Positions 1-8,187 of a stretch of DNA of 40,011 nt are shown in pieces. Source of the DNA: Planctomycetota bacterium (lineage in GTDB: Bacteria > Planctomycetota > Phycisphaerae > Sedimentisphaerales > Anaerobacaceae); NCBI GenBank assembly GCA_022566315.1, contig JADFJC010000018.1, positions 1-40,011 on the forward strand, in the 5' to 3' direction. Under the pieces are notes generated by a model that worked only from the letters and a program-made list of their open reading frames with translations, did not search any database and was not told the DNA's origin. Within the stretch, counting starts at the first letter, position 1; each line of letters opens with the position of its first letter. The position numbers and the translations under genes were made by a program.

Positions 1-1101
1 TACTACCGGCGGACCGGTGGTCTCTACGGCTGGACATTGCGTTTCCACGTCCTGACAAATAGTATGTATCAGGGAGCATAGAGTTACTGCGGGCGGGCAT
101 CTGGTAATAACGGGAGGACACTTGGTATCTACAGCCGGGCACAGAGTTTCTACTGGGGGACATACCGTCTCTACTGCTGTACACTGAGTAGGCACAGGTG
201 GACAGATTGACAGCGCAGCCGGGCACTGAGTATTAACAGGAGGACACATTGTTGCTATAGGCGGACACTGGGTTACTGCGGCTGGACATTGTGTTAGTAC
301 AACGGGACACTGGGTAGGGCTAACTGGTCTGGTAGTGGGCTGCGGGGGACTCTCCGTAATTACGAATGCCAGATCGAGTGATTCACCCGCGTGCTCATGG
401 TCTCTGGGATAAGTCAGTGGAAACGAAACGAGGTTTCCAGCAAGGAAGAAGACAGCATCATCATTCCACCTAAGTATGTAAGTGGTCGTTTTCCATCCAA
501 ATTTGTAGTTTGCATCGGCAGAGGCGAGTTCCTTAACACCGAGCCAATAGATAGTCCCTTCCTCTTGCATGAAGGGCTCTTCTTCTATGCAGAAGTTATA
601 CTGGTAGGCTTGTGTGTGATTGTTCGGTAAGTAGAGCTCTTTCGCTGGGTCGTACCAACCCTCCGGGCTATCATCAAGTTTGCGAACTGAGTATTCGTTG
701 GGGCTAAACGTTCGGCTCCAGAGGATATCTCCCGGCATGCTCCAATTGCTCGCTGTTGCCGGAATGTCTGAATAAATGGTGATTTCAAATATCAAACTGC
801 CTGGTCCGTTCGGGGGCAGCACATCACCGTGGAACGAGGCCCAGATGTGGATATCATTAATGGGGCCGGTAGCCGTGCACATGAAATCATCCGCCAAAAA
901 GAGCAGGGACATATCTACATCCATTCCCGCAGGGCTCAGATCAGGCAACTGCGGCCAGTGCATCTTGTGGGGGTCATTAGGATTCCAATCGCATTCCAGC
1001 GTAGCCCCGCCTTGTGCAACTGCAAACCGTTCTCCACCAAAGGCCGTGAGCAATACTGCAACGAATAGTACTGGAAATGCTGATTTTATATTCAACTTCA
1101 T
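1..1101 (-). CDS. Secreted DUF7901-like protein with cysteine heptad repeats (3' end off window)
   Basis: The frame is open for 367 codons from ATG at 1101 to the left edge, so the C-terminus is missing. An AAGGAGG ribosome site lies about 8 bases before the start. Residues 1-29 form a signal peptide ending near AVAQ. Residues 35-265 resemble the DUF7901-type domain of Phycisphaerae (LADDFMCTATGPINDIHIW, then IYWLGVKE); that name is from memory of the motif. From about residue 275 the chain becomes a strict heptad array, C-P-x-V-x-T-x, with Cys every seven residues for about 13 repeats up to the edge. No catalytic motif is visible. It is presumably exported and possibly surface exposed; the Cys array could be a disulfide-rich stalk or a metal-binding tract. 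Function unknown. Confidence 0.85.
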   Translation of the reverse strand, partial: MKLNIKSAFPVLFVAVLLTAFGGERFAVAQGGATLECDWNPNDPHKMHWPQLPDLSPAGMDVDMSLLFLADDFMCTATGPINDIHIWASFHGDVLPPNGPGSLIFEITIYSDIPATASNWSMPGDILWSRTFSPNEYSVRKLDDSPEGWYDPAKELYLPNNHTQAYQYNFCIEEEPFMQEEGTIYWLGVKELASADANYKFGWKTTTYILRWNDDAVFFLAGNLVSFPLTYPRDHEHAGESLDLAFVITESPPQPTTRPVSPTQCPVVLTQCPAAVTQCPPIATMCPPVNTQCPAALSICPPVPTQCTAVETVCPPVETLCPAVDTKCPPVITRCPPAVTLCSLIHTICQDVETQCPAVETTGPPVV

Positions 1102-1222
1102 TACCGTGCCCTCCTTAAATACATACAGATAGCCAGACAGAAATCCGACACCTGCCTATAGATAGCTACTGGGATTCCTTACTGATTCCTCCTCAGTTCA
1201 GCTACTGATGACTCTCAATTCT

Positions 1223-1251
1223 AATATATCAAGTCTATTAAGAAAATTCAA
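1223..1251 (-). promoter_or_regulatory. Sigma-70-like promoter for the Cys-heptad protein gene
   Basis: Reading the minus strand, TTGAAT (1246-1251) is followed after 17 bases by TATATT (1223-1228). Transcription would start near 1216, giving a leader of about 115 bases. The rest of 1102-1537 is AT-rich and I see no gene in it. Confidence 0.45.
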
Positions 1252-1537
1252 GTCTTTTTTAGTAATCCTTGAAGTTTTTTTAGCCAGAATAGTCACAAAG
1301 ATACGAATTTGGCGGCTTATCATCAATATTTTGACACACTTCAGTTATCGTTCCGGTACGAAAATCAGGTTTTTCAGGGATTCTTAGCACCATCTTTGAG
1401 ACACCTTTGGTGTCAGTTTCTACTTGATTCTTGGCCTGCTCAAGCTTACAATCAGTGTACAGCCGTTTTTTGACGGCACAAAATGTATATAAGGGTTGAA
1501 CGGTGAACTGGAAATTCTGTGTGGAAGAACATCAAAT

Positions 1538-2449
1538 ATGGGCGCAGTTTTGCTTAACAGTGTACATAAGTCCTTCGGCGATGTCCTGGCAGTGAACAAC
1601 CTCAGCGTCAAGGTTCCCACGGGAAGCATCTATGGATTTCTCGGGCCTAACGGTGCCGGCAAGACCACCACGCTCCGTATGATTATGAACATCATCCGCC
1701 CGGACAGCGGCAGCATCGAGATATTTGGGGACTCCTCGGCCGAGCAGGCCAAAGCTCGGATCGGCTATATGCCTGAGGAGCGTGGCCTGTACCGGAAGAT
1801 GACTGTTGCTAAGGTGCTCACTTACTTCGGCGCAATCAAGGGCCTGGCGGGCGACGAACTTTCCCGCCGCGTGCCCCGCTGGCTCCAGCGCATTGACTTG
1901 ACCAACTGGGCGAATAAGAAGGTAGAGGAGCTTTCAAGGGGAATGCATCAAAAACTGCAGTTTGCTGTCACTGCAATCAACGACCCCGAACTGCTGATAC
2001 TTGATGAGCCATTTGCAGGGCTGGATCCCATAAACACGGATTTGCTCAAGGCCATTATGCTTGAGATGCGAAATGAAGGCAAAACCGTCATTTTATCCAC
2101 CCACGTGATGCACGAGGCCGAGAAGCTCTGCGATTTTATCCTTCTTATTAACAAAGGCCAGTCTATCCTGGATGACAAATTGGCTCGCATCCAATCGCAG
2201 CGAACCTCTCATGTGGTAAGCGTCGAGCTTGAGGGCGATACAGGCTTTATCGGGAGGCTTCCTACGGTAACAGCGGTGGAATCTGATGGACATCACTTTG
2301 AGATTACTTTGGCGGACAGTGCAGACACTCAGCAATTGCTGCAGTCCCTGGTAGAGCGAGTACGTGTGCAGAGATTCGAAGTGAAGGTTCCTTCGCTGCA
2401 CGAAATCTTTGTTGATTTGGTTGGAGCGAGCAATGCAGAAGATTCTTAA
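1538..2449 (+). CDS. ABC transporter ATP-binding protein (NatA-like)
   Basis: ATPase subunit of a two-gene ABC exporter. Walker A is GPNGAGKTTT (about residues 36-45), the signature LSRG lies near 130 and Walker B LLILDEP near 155; the switch histidine is in STHVMHEAE. The tail after about residue 215 is the DUF4162-type domain found on NatA/YhaQ-like ATPases. An upstream in-frame TTG at 1496 adds 14 residues but has no spaced ribosome site, so I chose ATG 1538 (GGAAG 10 bases before it). The 3' end overlaps the permease gene by 17 bases, which indicates translational coupling. Substrate is unknown; NatAB-type systems export sodium, peptides or drugs. Confidence 0.88.
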   Translation: MGAVLLNSVHKSFGDVLAVNNLSVKVPTGSIYGFLGPNGAGKTTTLRMIMNIIRPDSGSIEIFGDSSAEQAKARIGYMPEERGLYRKMTVAKVLTYFGAIKGLAGDELSRRVPRWLQRIDLTNWANKKVEELSRGMHQKLQFAVTAINDPELLILDEPFAGLDPINTDLLKAIMLEMRNEGKTVILSTHVMHEAEKLCDFILLINKGQSILDDKLARIQSQRTSHVVSVELEGDTGFIGRLPTVTAVESDGHHFEITLADSADTQQLLQSLVERVRVQRFEVKVPSLHEIFVDLVGASNAEDS

Positions 2450-3704
2450 GATTGCCCAGCGCGAATATATCGAGACCGTCAAGACTAAGTCATTTATCCT
2501 GGGCATTGTGATGGTACCGTTTATGATCGGTGGGATCATTTTCTTCACGAGCCGAATGTCCCTCGACAAAACCGGACCGCGACCAACTGTTAACGTCGCA
2601 GTTACTGATTTGTCGAACGAGCTGGCCGCCGAGATCAAAGCCTCCTTTGACAAGTACAATCAGGAAAATCCAAAACGGCAGATTCGGGTTCAAAAACTCG
2701 AAGCGCAGGAAGACTCGGACACAGCCAAAAACCAGGCAAGAAACAAGCTGGGCCAAGGCCAATTAGATGCATACGTTGTTCTGGACAGGGACATCCTGGA
2801 AGGTTCCGGCAAAATACATCTTTACACCTACAAACCAAAGGCGAGCAACCTTGACATATTCTGGACCATCGAGAATATCTTTCGCAAGGCGGTTGTCAAT
2901 CAGCGGTACAAAATGCAAAATCTCTCTCCGGAGCTTCTGGCAAAACTTCGTCATGTGCCGATTGAGCGGGTGGAAATGGGCTCTGCTGATGGCCAGGACC
3001 GCGTTCAAGGTGAAACCGACAGGTTTATAAAGATGATGGTCCCCTTCTTTTTTATGTACCTGATATTTATGGGAATCGTCGGCACAGGTCAACACATGAT
3101 CAGCAGTGTAATCGAAGAAAAGACTTCCCGTGTTATTGAGGTGCTGCTCTCGGCAGTAAGTCCGTTCCAATTGATGTCGGGCAAGATTTTAGGATTGGGC
3201 GGTATAGGTTTGACGGTTGTGAGTCTGTGGGCCGGAGCGGCATATCTGACCGCACGCTGGCAAGGCCTCAACATTGACATCACCGCCGAACTCGCACTAT
3301 ATTTTGTAATCTATTATATACTTGGTTTCCTTTTGTTCAGCTCAATCCTGGCGGCAATTGGCTCAATCTGCAATACTATCAAGGAAACCCAAAGCCTGAT
3401 GATGCCGATTATGATGGTCTTCATAATACCGTTGTTGTCCTGGTTCAAAATCGTTCAGAGTCCTGATGGAACACTGGCGCGGGTGTTCTCATTCCTGCCG
3501 CCTTTGACACCAATGGTAATGATACTGCGGCTGTCCGCCGGTTCTGATATTTGGATAGTTGAGATAATCGCGTCCATAGTTCTATTGGCCTTAACCGTCC
3601 TTGCTGCGATGTGGGCTGCTGCTAAAGTCTTCCGAGCCGGTATTCTTATGTACGGAAAACGACTGGGCTTGCGGGAAATCTGTCGATGTTTGAGACAAAG
3701 TTAG
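2433..3704 (+). CDS. ABC-2 type permease (NatB-like)
   Basis: Membrane subunit partnering the ATPase encoded just upstream. About 423 residues: one N-terminal membrane segment (about residues 22-42), a long extracytoplasmic domain rich in charged residues (about 43-200), then five or more membrane segments to the end. This is the ABC2_membrane_3 / NatB layout. The stretch EEKTSRVIEVLLSAVSPFQL is characteristic of this family. The start at 2433 is preceded by GGAG with a 6-base gap and lies inside the ATPase gene. An ATG at 2409 is possible but less well placed. Exporter role is family knowledge; the cargo is not predictable. Confidence 0.87.
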   Translation: MQKILKIAQREYIETVKTKSFILGIVMVPFMIGGIIFFTSRMSLDKTGPRPTVNVAVTDLSNELAAEIKASFDKYNQENPKRQIRVQKLEAQEDSDTAKNQARNKLGQGQLDAYVVLDRDILEGSGKIHLYTYKPKASNLDIFWTIENIFRKAVVNQRYKMQNLSPELLAKLRHVPIERVEMGSADGQDRVQGETDRFIKMMVPFFFMYLIFMGIVGTGQHMISSVIEEKTSRVIEVLLSAVSPFQLMSGKILGLGGIGLTVVSLWAGAAYLTARWQGLNIDITAELALYFVIYYILGFLLFSSILAAIGSICNTIKETQSLMMPIMMVFIIPLLSWFKIVQSPDGTLARVFSFLPPLTPMVMILRLSAGSDIWIVEIIASIVLLALTVLAAMWAAAKVFRAGILMYGKRLGLREICRCLRQS

Positions 3705-3758
3705 ACTCGTTTTGAGTTTGAATCCGGTCGGGGTGACTAATTAAGGAGACCTGAGAAG

Positions 3759-4496
3759 ATGAGTGGTCTGTTCTACAATTTGGGCAAGAAGGTCGGGCCA
3801 AAAGTTCGCAAGGCTAAGTGGTTCTGGCAATCAATAGCCGGCACTGAAGCTGACGCTATCAAAGTCGAGCACGAGGTTGGCCTGGACCTGGCACGCGAAA
3901 TCAGGCGTCAGTTGGGGCTTGACCAGGAACCACAGACCGAACGAATACTGAACGAAATAGGTAACCGTCTGACTGCCTGTGTCACCAGCAAGTCTCGTAA
4001 ATTCAGTTTTGAAACCGTCAAAGGCACTGAACCTAATGCGTTCGCTCTGCCGGGCGGGTTCATCTTTGTAACCCGGTCATTGATGGAGCTGTGCCGGTAC
4101 AATCAGGACGAGGTTGCATTTATCCTTGGACATGAGATGGGCCACGTCATCCGTGGCCACGCGATGGCCCGTATCATCCGCAATTCAGCCATTGCCACCG
4201 CATCCCGGGCTGCACCCATTCGCGGTCTTTTTGCCGGCTGGCTGCGCAAGGTTGGTGTGCAGTTCCTTGAAAGTGCATATTCCCAGGACCTGGAGTCCGA
4301 AGCCGACAAGTTCGGAGTACGTCTTGTTGCTGCCGCTGGTTATGACTCTGGCGCCAGTGTGCAATTACTCTCGCGCTTAGCCAAGCTCAGCTCGTCTACG
4401 GGCAAATTAGACCTCGGCAGTTATTTTTCCTCGCACCCACCTTTTAATATCCGTATCCAAAATATCAATCATTTGCTGCGAAAGTGGTCGAGTTAG
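3759..4496 (+). CDS. M48 family zinc metallopeptidase
   Basis: A 245-residue peptidase with the zinc motif HEMGH at about residues 125-129 and the third ligand in the ESEAD motif near residue 180, as in M48/BepA-type proteases. An SSHPP motif near the C-terminus is typical of the family. The ribosome site AAGGAG precedes the ATG. Unlike BepA or YfgC there is no signal peptide or obvious membrane segment, so a cytoplasmic or peripherally membrane-bound enzyme is more likely. It starts 54 bases after the ABC permease gene and may be cotranscribed, suggesting envelope maintenance, though that link is inference. Confidence 0.85.
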   Translation: MSGLFYNLGKKVGPKVRKAKWFWQSIAGTEADAIKVEHEVGLDLAREIRRQLGLDQEPQTERILNEIGNRLTACVTSKSRKFSFETVKGTEPNAFALPGGFIFVTRSLMELCRYNQDEVAFILGHEMGHVIRGHAMARIIRNSAIATASRAAPIRGLFAGWLRKVGVQFLESAYSQDLESEADKFGVRLVAAAGYDSGASVQLLSRLAKLSSSTGKLDLGSYFSSHPPFNIRIQNINHLLRKWSS

Positions 4497-4636
4497 GTGG
4501 AATTCATCCTTCAAAAATTTAGGGAAATGTGCTTGAGTACATTACTGATTCTGATAAAATGCTGAACCAGTGAAATATACGGGCGTGTTGCTGTTATTGC
4601 AGAGCGGATATAAGGATTGGTTAGTAGCGTAAAGTC

Positions 4637-4664
4637 TTGACGCAAAATCGAGGTTAGGCATAAC
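4637..4664 (+). promoter_or_regulatory. Candidate promoter of the sugar cluster
   Basis: TTGACG (4637-4642), a 16-base spacer and CATAAC (4659-4664) lie 34 bases before the oxidoreductase ATG, giving a leader of about 27 bases that holds the ribosome site TGGAGG. The -10 box is imperfect. Confidence 0.42.
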
Positions 4665-4697
4665 TCTAAATAGCCGAACAAATGGAGGTTTACGAAA

Positions 4698-5717
4698 ATG
4701 CTGAAAGTGGGCATTATAGGGTTTGGGTTTATGGGGCAAATGCACTACAAGTGCTGGAGGGCCCTGGAAGATGCTGAAGTTGTGGCAGTTTGCGACGTAA
4801 ATCCGAACATAGAAGAAGATACGAAAAGAGCGGTGGGTAACATCGGTGATACGGAAGAGGCGGTTGATTTCAGCAGCCTGCGGTTATACACGGATTTCGA
4901 GGAAATGCTCAAAAGTGCCGAACTCGATGCCGTTTCGATCACACTGCCGACGTCTCTGCATGCGGACTTTTCCATAAAAGCATTAGCTGCGGGAGTCAAT
5001 GTTTTTTGCGAGAAGCCGATGGCACTAAACGTCGAAGACTGCGAACGGATGATCGCAGAGGCCAACCGTAGCGGAAAAGTCCTGCAAATCGGACACTGCA
5101 TACGATTTTGGCCCGAATACGCCAAAGCAAAGCAGATAGTTGACGGCGGAGAGTACGGCAGGGTCATTGCAGCGACGTTTCAACGCCTGGGAGCGGCCCC
5201 AACCTGGAGCAAAGACAACTGGTTTATGGACGAAAAACGCAGTGGGGGAGTGGCCCTGGACCTGCACATCCACGACACCGATTTTGTGCAGTATCTTTTC
5301 GGGATGCCGCGTGCGGTTTGCAGTTTTGGGGCAAAAGACCCCGGCGGTGGGCTGGTACATATAGTTACACAGTATCTTTATGACGACGATAAGGTGGTAA
5401 CCGCTGAGGGCGGCTGGGCGATGATGCCTACGTTTGGGTTTGAGATGAGCTTTAACATTGTGCTGGCCAAAGCGACGATTGTCTATGATTTGACACGCGA
5501 GCCGACGTTTAAGGTTTGTCCGGCTGAAGGTGAGGCTTTCACTCCCAAAGTGCAGGAAGGGGACGGCTGGTTCCTGGAGATAGCGCATTTCGCCAAGGCG
5601 ATAAGCGGAGAAAAGGTCGAGCCGATAACGACTCTGGAGCAGTCGCGGGATTCGGTCAGAATCGTGGAGGCGGAAAAGAAATCAGCCGCAAAGATGGAAA
5701 AGGTCTCGATTAGATAA
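4698..5717 (+). CDS. Gfo/Idh/MocA family NAD(P)-dependent oxidoreductase
   Basis: A 339-residue protein of usual length for the family. The N-terminal Rossmann fold shows GFGFMGQMH (residues 7-15) and an acidic CDVN turn. The signature CEKPMALN (about residues 104-111) carries the catalytic-site lysine. A conserved H-x-x-D segment, LHIHDTD, lies near residue 192. Such enzymes oxidise or reduce a sugar or polyol hydroxyl (for example inositol or 3-keto-sugars) using NAD(P). The ribosome site TGGAGG lies 9 bases before the ATG. Together with the TIM-barrel and MFS genes downstream it forms a likely carbohydrate catabolic cluster; the exact substrate cannot be named. Confidence 0.9.
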   Translation: MLKVGIIGFGFMGQMHYKCWRALEDAEVVAVCDVNPNIEEDTKRAVGNIGDTEEAVDFSSLRLYTDFEEMLKSAELDAVSITLPTSLHADFSIKALAAGVNVFCEKPMALNVEDCERMIAEANRSGKVLQIGHCIRFWPEYAKAKQIVDGGEYGRVIAATFQRLGAAPTWSKDNWFMDEKRSGGVALDLHIHDTDFVQYLFGMPRAVCSFGAKDPGGGLVHIVTQYLYDDDKVVTAEGGWAMMPTFGFEMSFNIVLAKATIVYDLTREPTFKVCPAEGEAFTPKVQEGDGWFLEIAHFAKAISGEKVEPITTLEQSRDSVRIVEAEKKSAAKMEKVSIR

Positions 5718-5750
5718 TTCCTGTTGTGGAAAGCAAAAACCTACGATGTC

Positions 5751-5847
5751 ACCCCTGCCCCTGCTTCCGCAGGGGTAAACTTGTCCCCGCGAAAGCGGGG
5801 AGCAGGGGTCCAGAGTGAAAAAGCTGGATTCCCGCTTTCGCGGGAAT
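5751..5847. repeat. Cluster of palindromic GC-rich hairpins between sugar genes
   Basis: Three near-perfect hairpins stand in a row: CCCCTGC-TTCC-GCAGGGG (5758-5775), CCCCGC-GAAA-GCGGGG (5785-5800, GNRA-type loop) and ATTCCCGC-TTTC-GCGGGAAT (5828-5847). An outer pairing of 5751-5758 with 5802-5809 competes with the first. The third has the look of the ATTCCCGC...GCGGGAAT repeats scattered in many bacterial genomes. It may stabilise or partly end the upstream transcript. Confidence 0.75.
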
Positions 5848-5918
5848 GACAAATGCTGTTTCGGCAACAGTAAATAGCTAAGTAAAGAAAGAAAAGATTT
5901 GAATTGGAGACTAACACA

Positions 5919-6737
5919 ATGAAATGTAAGGATTGGCCGATAGGGATTTGCAGTTGGTCGCTGCAAACAGACGTCGCCGGCGTGGCAGATGCGATGGATA
6001 AAATCGGGATTGAACATGTGCACCTGGGAGTCAGGGCTGCATTGGAAGACAAGGGAGACGATTACCTTGCAGCCGTGCAGAAGCAAAACTGGACTGTGAG
6101 CTGTACAATGATAGACTTTCCGCAGGAAGATTATTCGACGTTAGAGAGCATAAAAGTAACCGGCGGAATTGGGCCGGATGAATACTGGGAGCGGAGTCGC
6201 CAACTGTTCGTTGGCGCCGCTGATGTTACAGTTAAGCTTGGCGTCAAATATCTCTCGCTGCACGCCGGCTTTATCGATGAAAGTGATCCGGCATACACGA
6301 AGAAATTTTACGACCGTATCAAATGTTTAGCCGATGCTGCCGGGCAGAAGGACATTATGCTGTTGTTAGAGACAGGCCAAGAGACGGCGGAAGAGCTCAA
6401 GCACTTTTTAGAGGAATTGGACCATTCTGCAGTAGGAGTCAATTTTGACCCGGCGAATATGATTCTTTATGACAAAGGTAATCCAATCGATGCGGTGCGG
6501 GTGCTGGCGCCGTGGGTAAAACACATCCATATTAAGGATGCGACTCGAACTACCCAGCCAGGCACTTGGGGTGCGGAGGTCCCATGGGGTGACGGCCAGG
6601 TGGGTACGGAGGCATTTTTGAATGTGCTCAAAGAAATTGGTTTTGAAGGAGTTCTGGCAATCGAACGCGAAGCGGGTGATGATAGGTTCGGAGATATTAA
6701 GCTGGCGGCTGAGAGACTGTTGGGATTTAACGGATAA
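5919..6737 (+). CDS. Sugar phosphate isomerase/epimerase-like TIM-barrel protein
   Basis: A 272-residue xylose-isomerase-like AP-endonuclease-2 fold protein. Visible family motifs are ICSWSLQ near the start, LLLETGQE (about residue 147, metal-ligand Glu), VNFDPANM (about 178), HIHIKDA (about 203) and LAIEREAGD (about 247). These are the usual divalent metal and substrate positions of sugar isomerases/epimerases. A TTG at 5904 is in frame, but its bases form the ribosome site TTGGAGA for ATG 5919, so I used the latter. It follows the oxidoreductase and precedes the permease gene by 26 bases, supporting a joint sugar pathway. Confidence 0.87.
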   Translation: MKCKDWPIGICSWSLQTDVAGVADAMDKIGIEHVHLGVRAALEDKGDDYLAAVQKQNWTVSCTMIDFPQEDYSTLESIKVTGGIGPDEYWERSRQLFVGAADVTVKLGVKYLSLHAGFIDESDPAYTKKFYDRIKCLADAAGQKDIMLLLETGQETAEELKHFLEELDHSAVGVNFDPANMILYDKGNPIDAVRVLAPWVKHIHIKDATRTTQPGTWGAEVPWGDGQVGTEAFLNVLKEIGFEGVLAIEREAGDDRFGDIKLAAERLLGFNG

Positions 6738-6763
6738 AGGAAAAATAGACTAAGGAGAACAAA

Positions 6764-7948
6764 ATGGAATGGAAACTGTACTTCGCCCTGAGCTTTGTGA
6801 TGTTTATGGAGTACGCGATCTGGGCCGCCTGGATGCCCGTACTGGCCGCTCGACTTCTGGGACCGCTGAAAATGACCGGCAAGCAGACCGGCTGGATTTA
6901 CGCTACCTTCCCGCTGGCGTGTATCTTCATGCCATTGGTGTCCGGGCAGCTCGCTGACAAGTATGTAAACACTGAGATCATTCTCGGCGTAGCCCACTTG
7001 TTAGGCGCAGTTCTAATGTTCATTGCTGTGCGCAAAACAACTTTCAAAAGCCTCTTTGTAGTTATGTTTCTCTATTCTATCTGCTATGCCGCCACACTGC
7101 CGCTGGCCAACTCCATCATGTTTCACCACTTGGCCGAAAACAACCTCGACCCCGGTGTCCACTCAAAGTGGATCTTCATCTGGGCGCCTGTTGCATGGGC
7201 CTTTATTGGCTGGTCCCTTACGGGCTGGCGATGGATTTTCAAGACCGGAGAGCAGGGACGCGACTGCCTCTATCTCGCTGCTGTCCTCTCGGTAATAATG
7301 GGCGTCGGATGCTTCTTTTTACCCGATACAGCACCCGCTGGATCCGGCACAGCTCCGATACTCCAGGCTATGGAAATGTTCAAAGACCCTAACTTCCTAA
7401 TCTTTATTGCCGTCTCAATGGTCTTCTTCGGCCTGATGCAGTTCTACTTCCTCGGTACGGCACCATTTATGCAGGACATAGGAATCCCAGCTAAAAACGT
7501 CCCTGCCTCAATGGGCATCGCGCAGGCCTTTCAGGCAATAGCAACCGTCGTCCTGATGGTCTTCCTGCACGAAAAGCTCGGGACGAAATGGACCCTCGTC
7601 GTCGGAGCAACGTGCTGGTTCATACTGTACTTAGCCTACATAAAGCAGAAACCACGATGGATTATTATTGCCTGCCAACCGTTCCACGGCCTGGCGTATG
7701 TGCTCTTTGTTATCGTCGGCCAGATATTCGCAAACAACTTGGCGTCGGATGAAATACGAGGCTCTATGCAGTCCCTGCTTTTCGCCGCCACTACAGGCGT
7801 CGGTCTTTTCCTCGGCACGCAGTTCGCCGGTTTCATAATGGACAAATTCAGAAAAGAAGAGAAGTTCCAGTGGAGTAAGATTTTCATGGTACCGGGTGCG
7901 ATAGCATTCGTGAGTATTTTGGTCTTTATATTGTTCTTCAAAGGATAA
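6764..7948 (+). CDS. MFS permease, nucleoside:H+ symporter (NupG/XapB)-like
   Basis: A 394-residue, very hydrophobic protein with about 12 membrane segments. The N-terminal pattern FVMFMEYAIWAAWMPVL, and PLANSIMFHHL in the fourth helix region, match NupG-type members of the major facilitator superfamily. It is likely an inner-membrane importer of nucleosides or a small glycoside. The ribosome site AAGGAG precedes the ATG. It is the third gene of the oxidoreductase-isomerase-permease set, so it may import that pathway's sugar rather than a nucleoside. Substrate is uncertain. Confidence 0.85.
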   Translation: MEWKLYFALSFVMFMEYAIWAAWMPVLAARLLGPLKMTGKQTGWIYATFPLACIFMPLVSGQLADKYVNTEIILGVAHLLGAVLMFIAVRKTTFKSLFVVMFLYSICYAATLPLANSIMFHHLAENNLDPGVHSKWIFIWAPVAWAFIGWSLTGWRWIFKTGEQGRDCLYLAAVLSVIMGVGCFFLPDTAPAGSGTAPILQAMEMFKDPNFLIFIAVSMVFFGLMQFYFLGTAPFMQDIGIPAKNVPASMGIAQAFQAIATVVLMVFLHEKLGTKWTLVVGATCWFILYLAYIKQKPRWIIIACQPFHGLAYVLFVIVGQIFANNLASDEIRGSMQSLLFAATTGVGLFLGTQFAGFIMDKFRKEEKFQWSKIFMVPGAIAFVSILVFILFFKG

Positions 7949-7953
7949 ATGCT

Positions 7954-8022
7954 GCTCGATACTCGATACTGGTTGCTTGATGCTCGTCGAGAATCGAGAA
8001 TCGAGTATCGAGTATCGAGTTT
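7954..8022. repeat. Inverted repeat of TCGAGTA units
   Basis: CTCGATACTCGATACT near 7955-7970 is inverted against AGTATCGAGTATCGAG near 8006-8021, with more GAATCGA units between. It follows the permease stop directly. The arms could form a long hairpin ending the plus-strand transcript, but no U-run follows. Similar short-unit repeats are common in genomes of this group. Confidence 0.65.
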
Positions 8023-8052
8023 AGCCTTAGGACTTGTAAATAAATTATCTTC

Positions 8053-8164
8053 CATTTTTGGCTGGCTGCGGCTTCGGCTGGCGGTGTCAGCAAAACTCGG
8101 ACTACCAACCAGTAGTCCTGCGTTTTGCTTCCTTGCCAGCCTTGTCCTCGCTCAGCCGAAAATG
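8053..8164. repeat. 112-bp imperfect palindrome between convergent genes
   Basis: Nested complementary arms share one centre near 8108: CATTTTTGGCTG (8053-) with CAGCCGAAAATG (-8164), GGCTGGC with GCCAGCC, AGCAAAAC with GTTTTGCT, and GGACTAC (8099-8105) with GTAGTCC (8112-8118) around a 6-base loop. It lies between the stops of the permease (plus) and chaperone (minus) genes. No U-tract on either side makes it a standard terminator; it may be a mobile palindromic repeat. Confidence 0.7.
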
Positions 8165-8187
8165 AAACCTAATTTCTTTACCAGTCC

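Noticed and set aside
776-1132. Plus-strand open frame of 118 codons
   Set aside because: It lies opposite the secreted Cys-heptad protein gene, has no ribosome site and no domain; the minus frame has signal peptide, family motifs and AAGGAGG.
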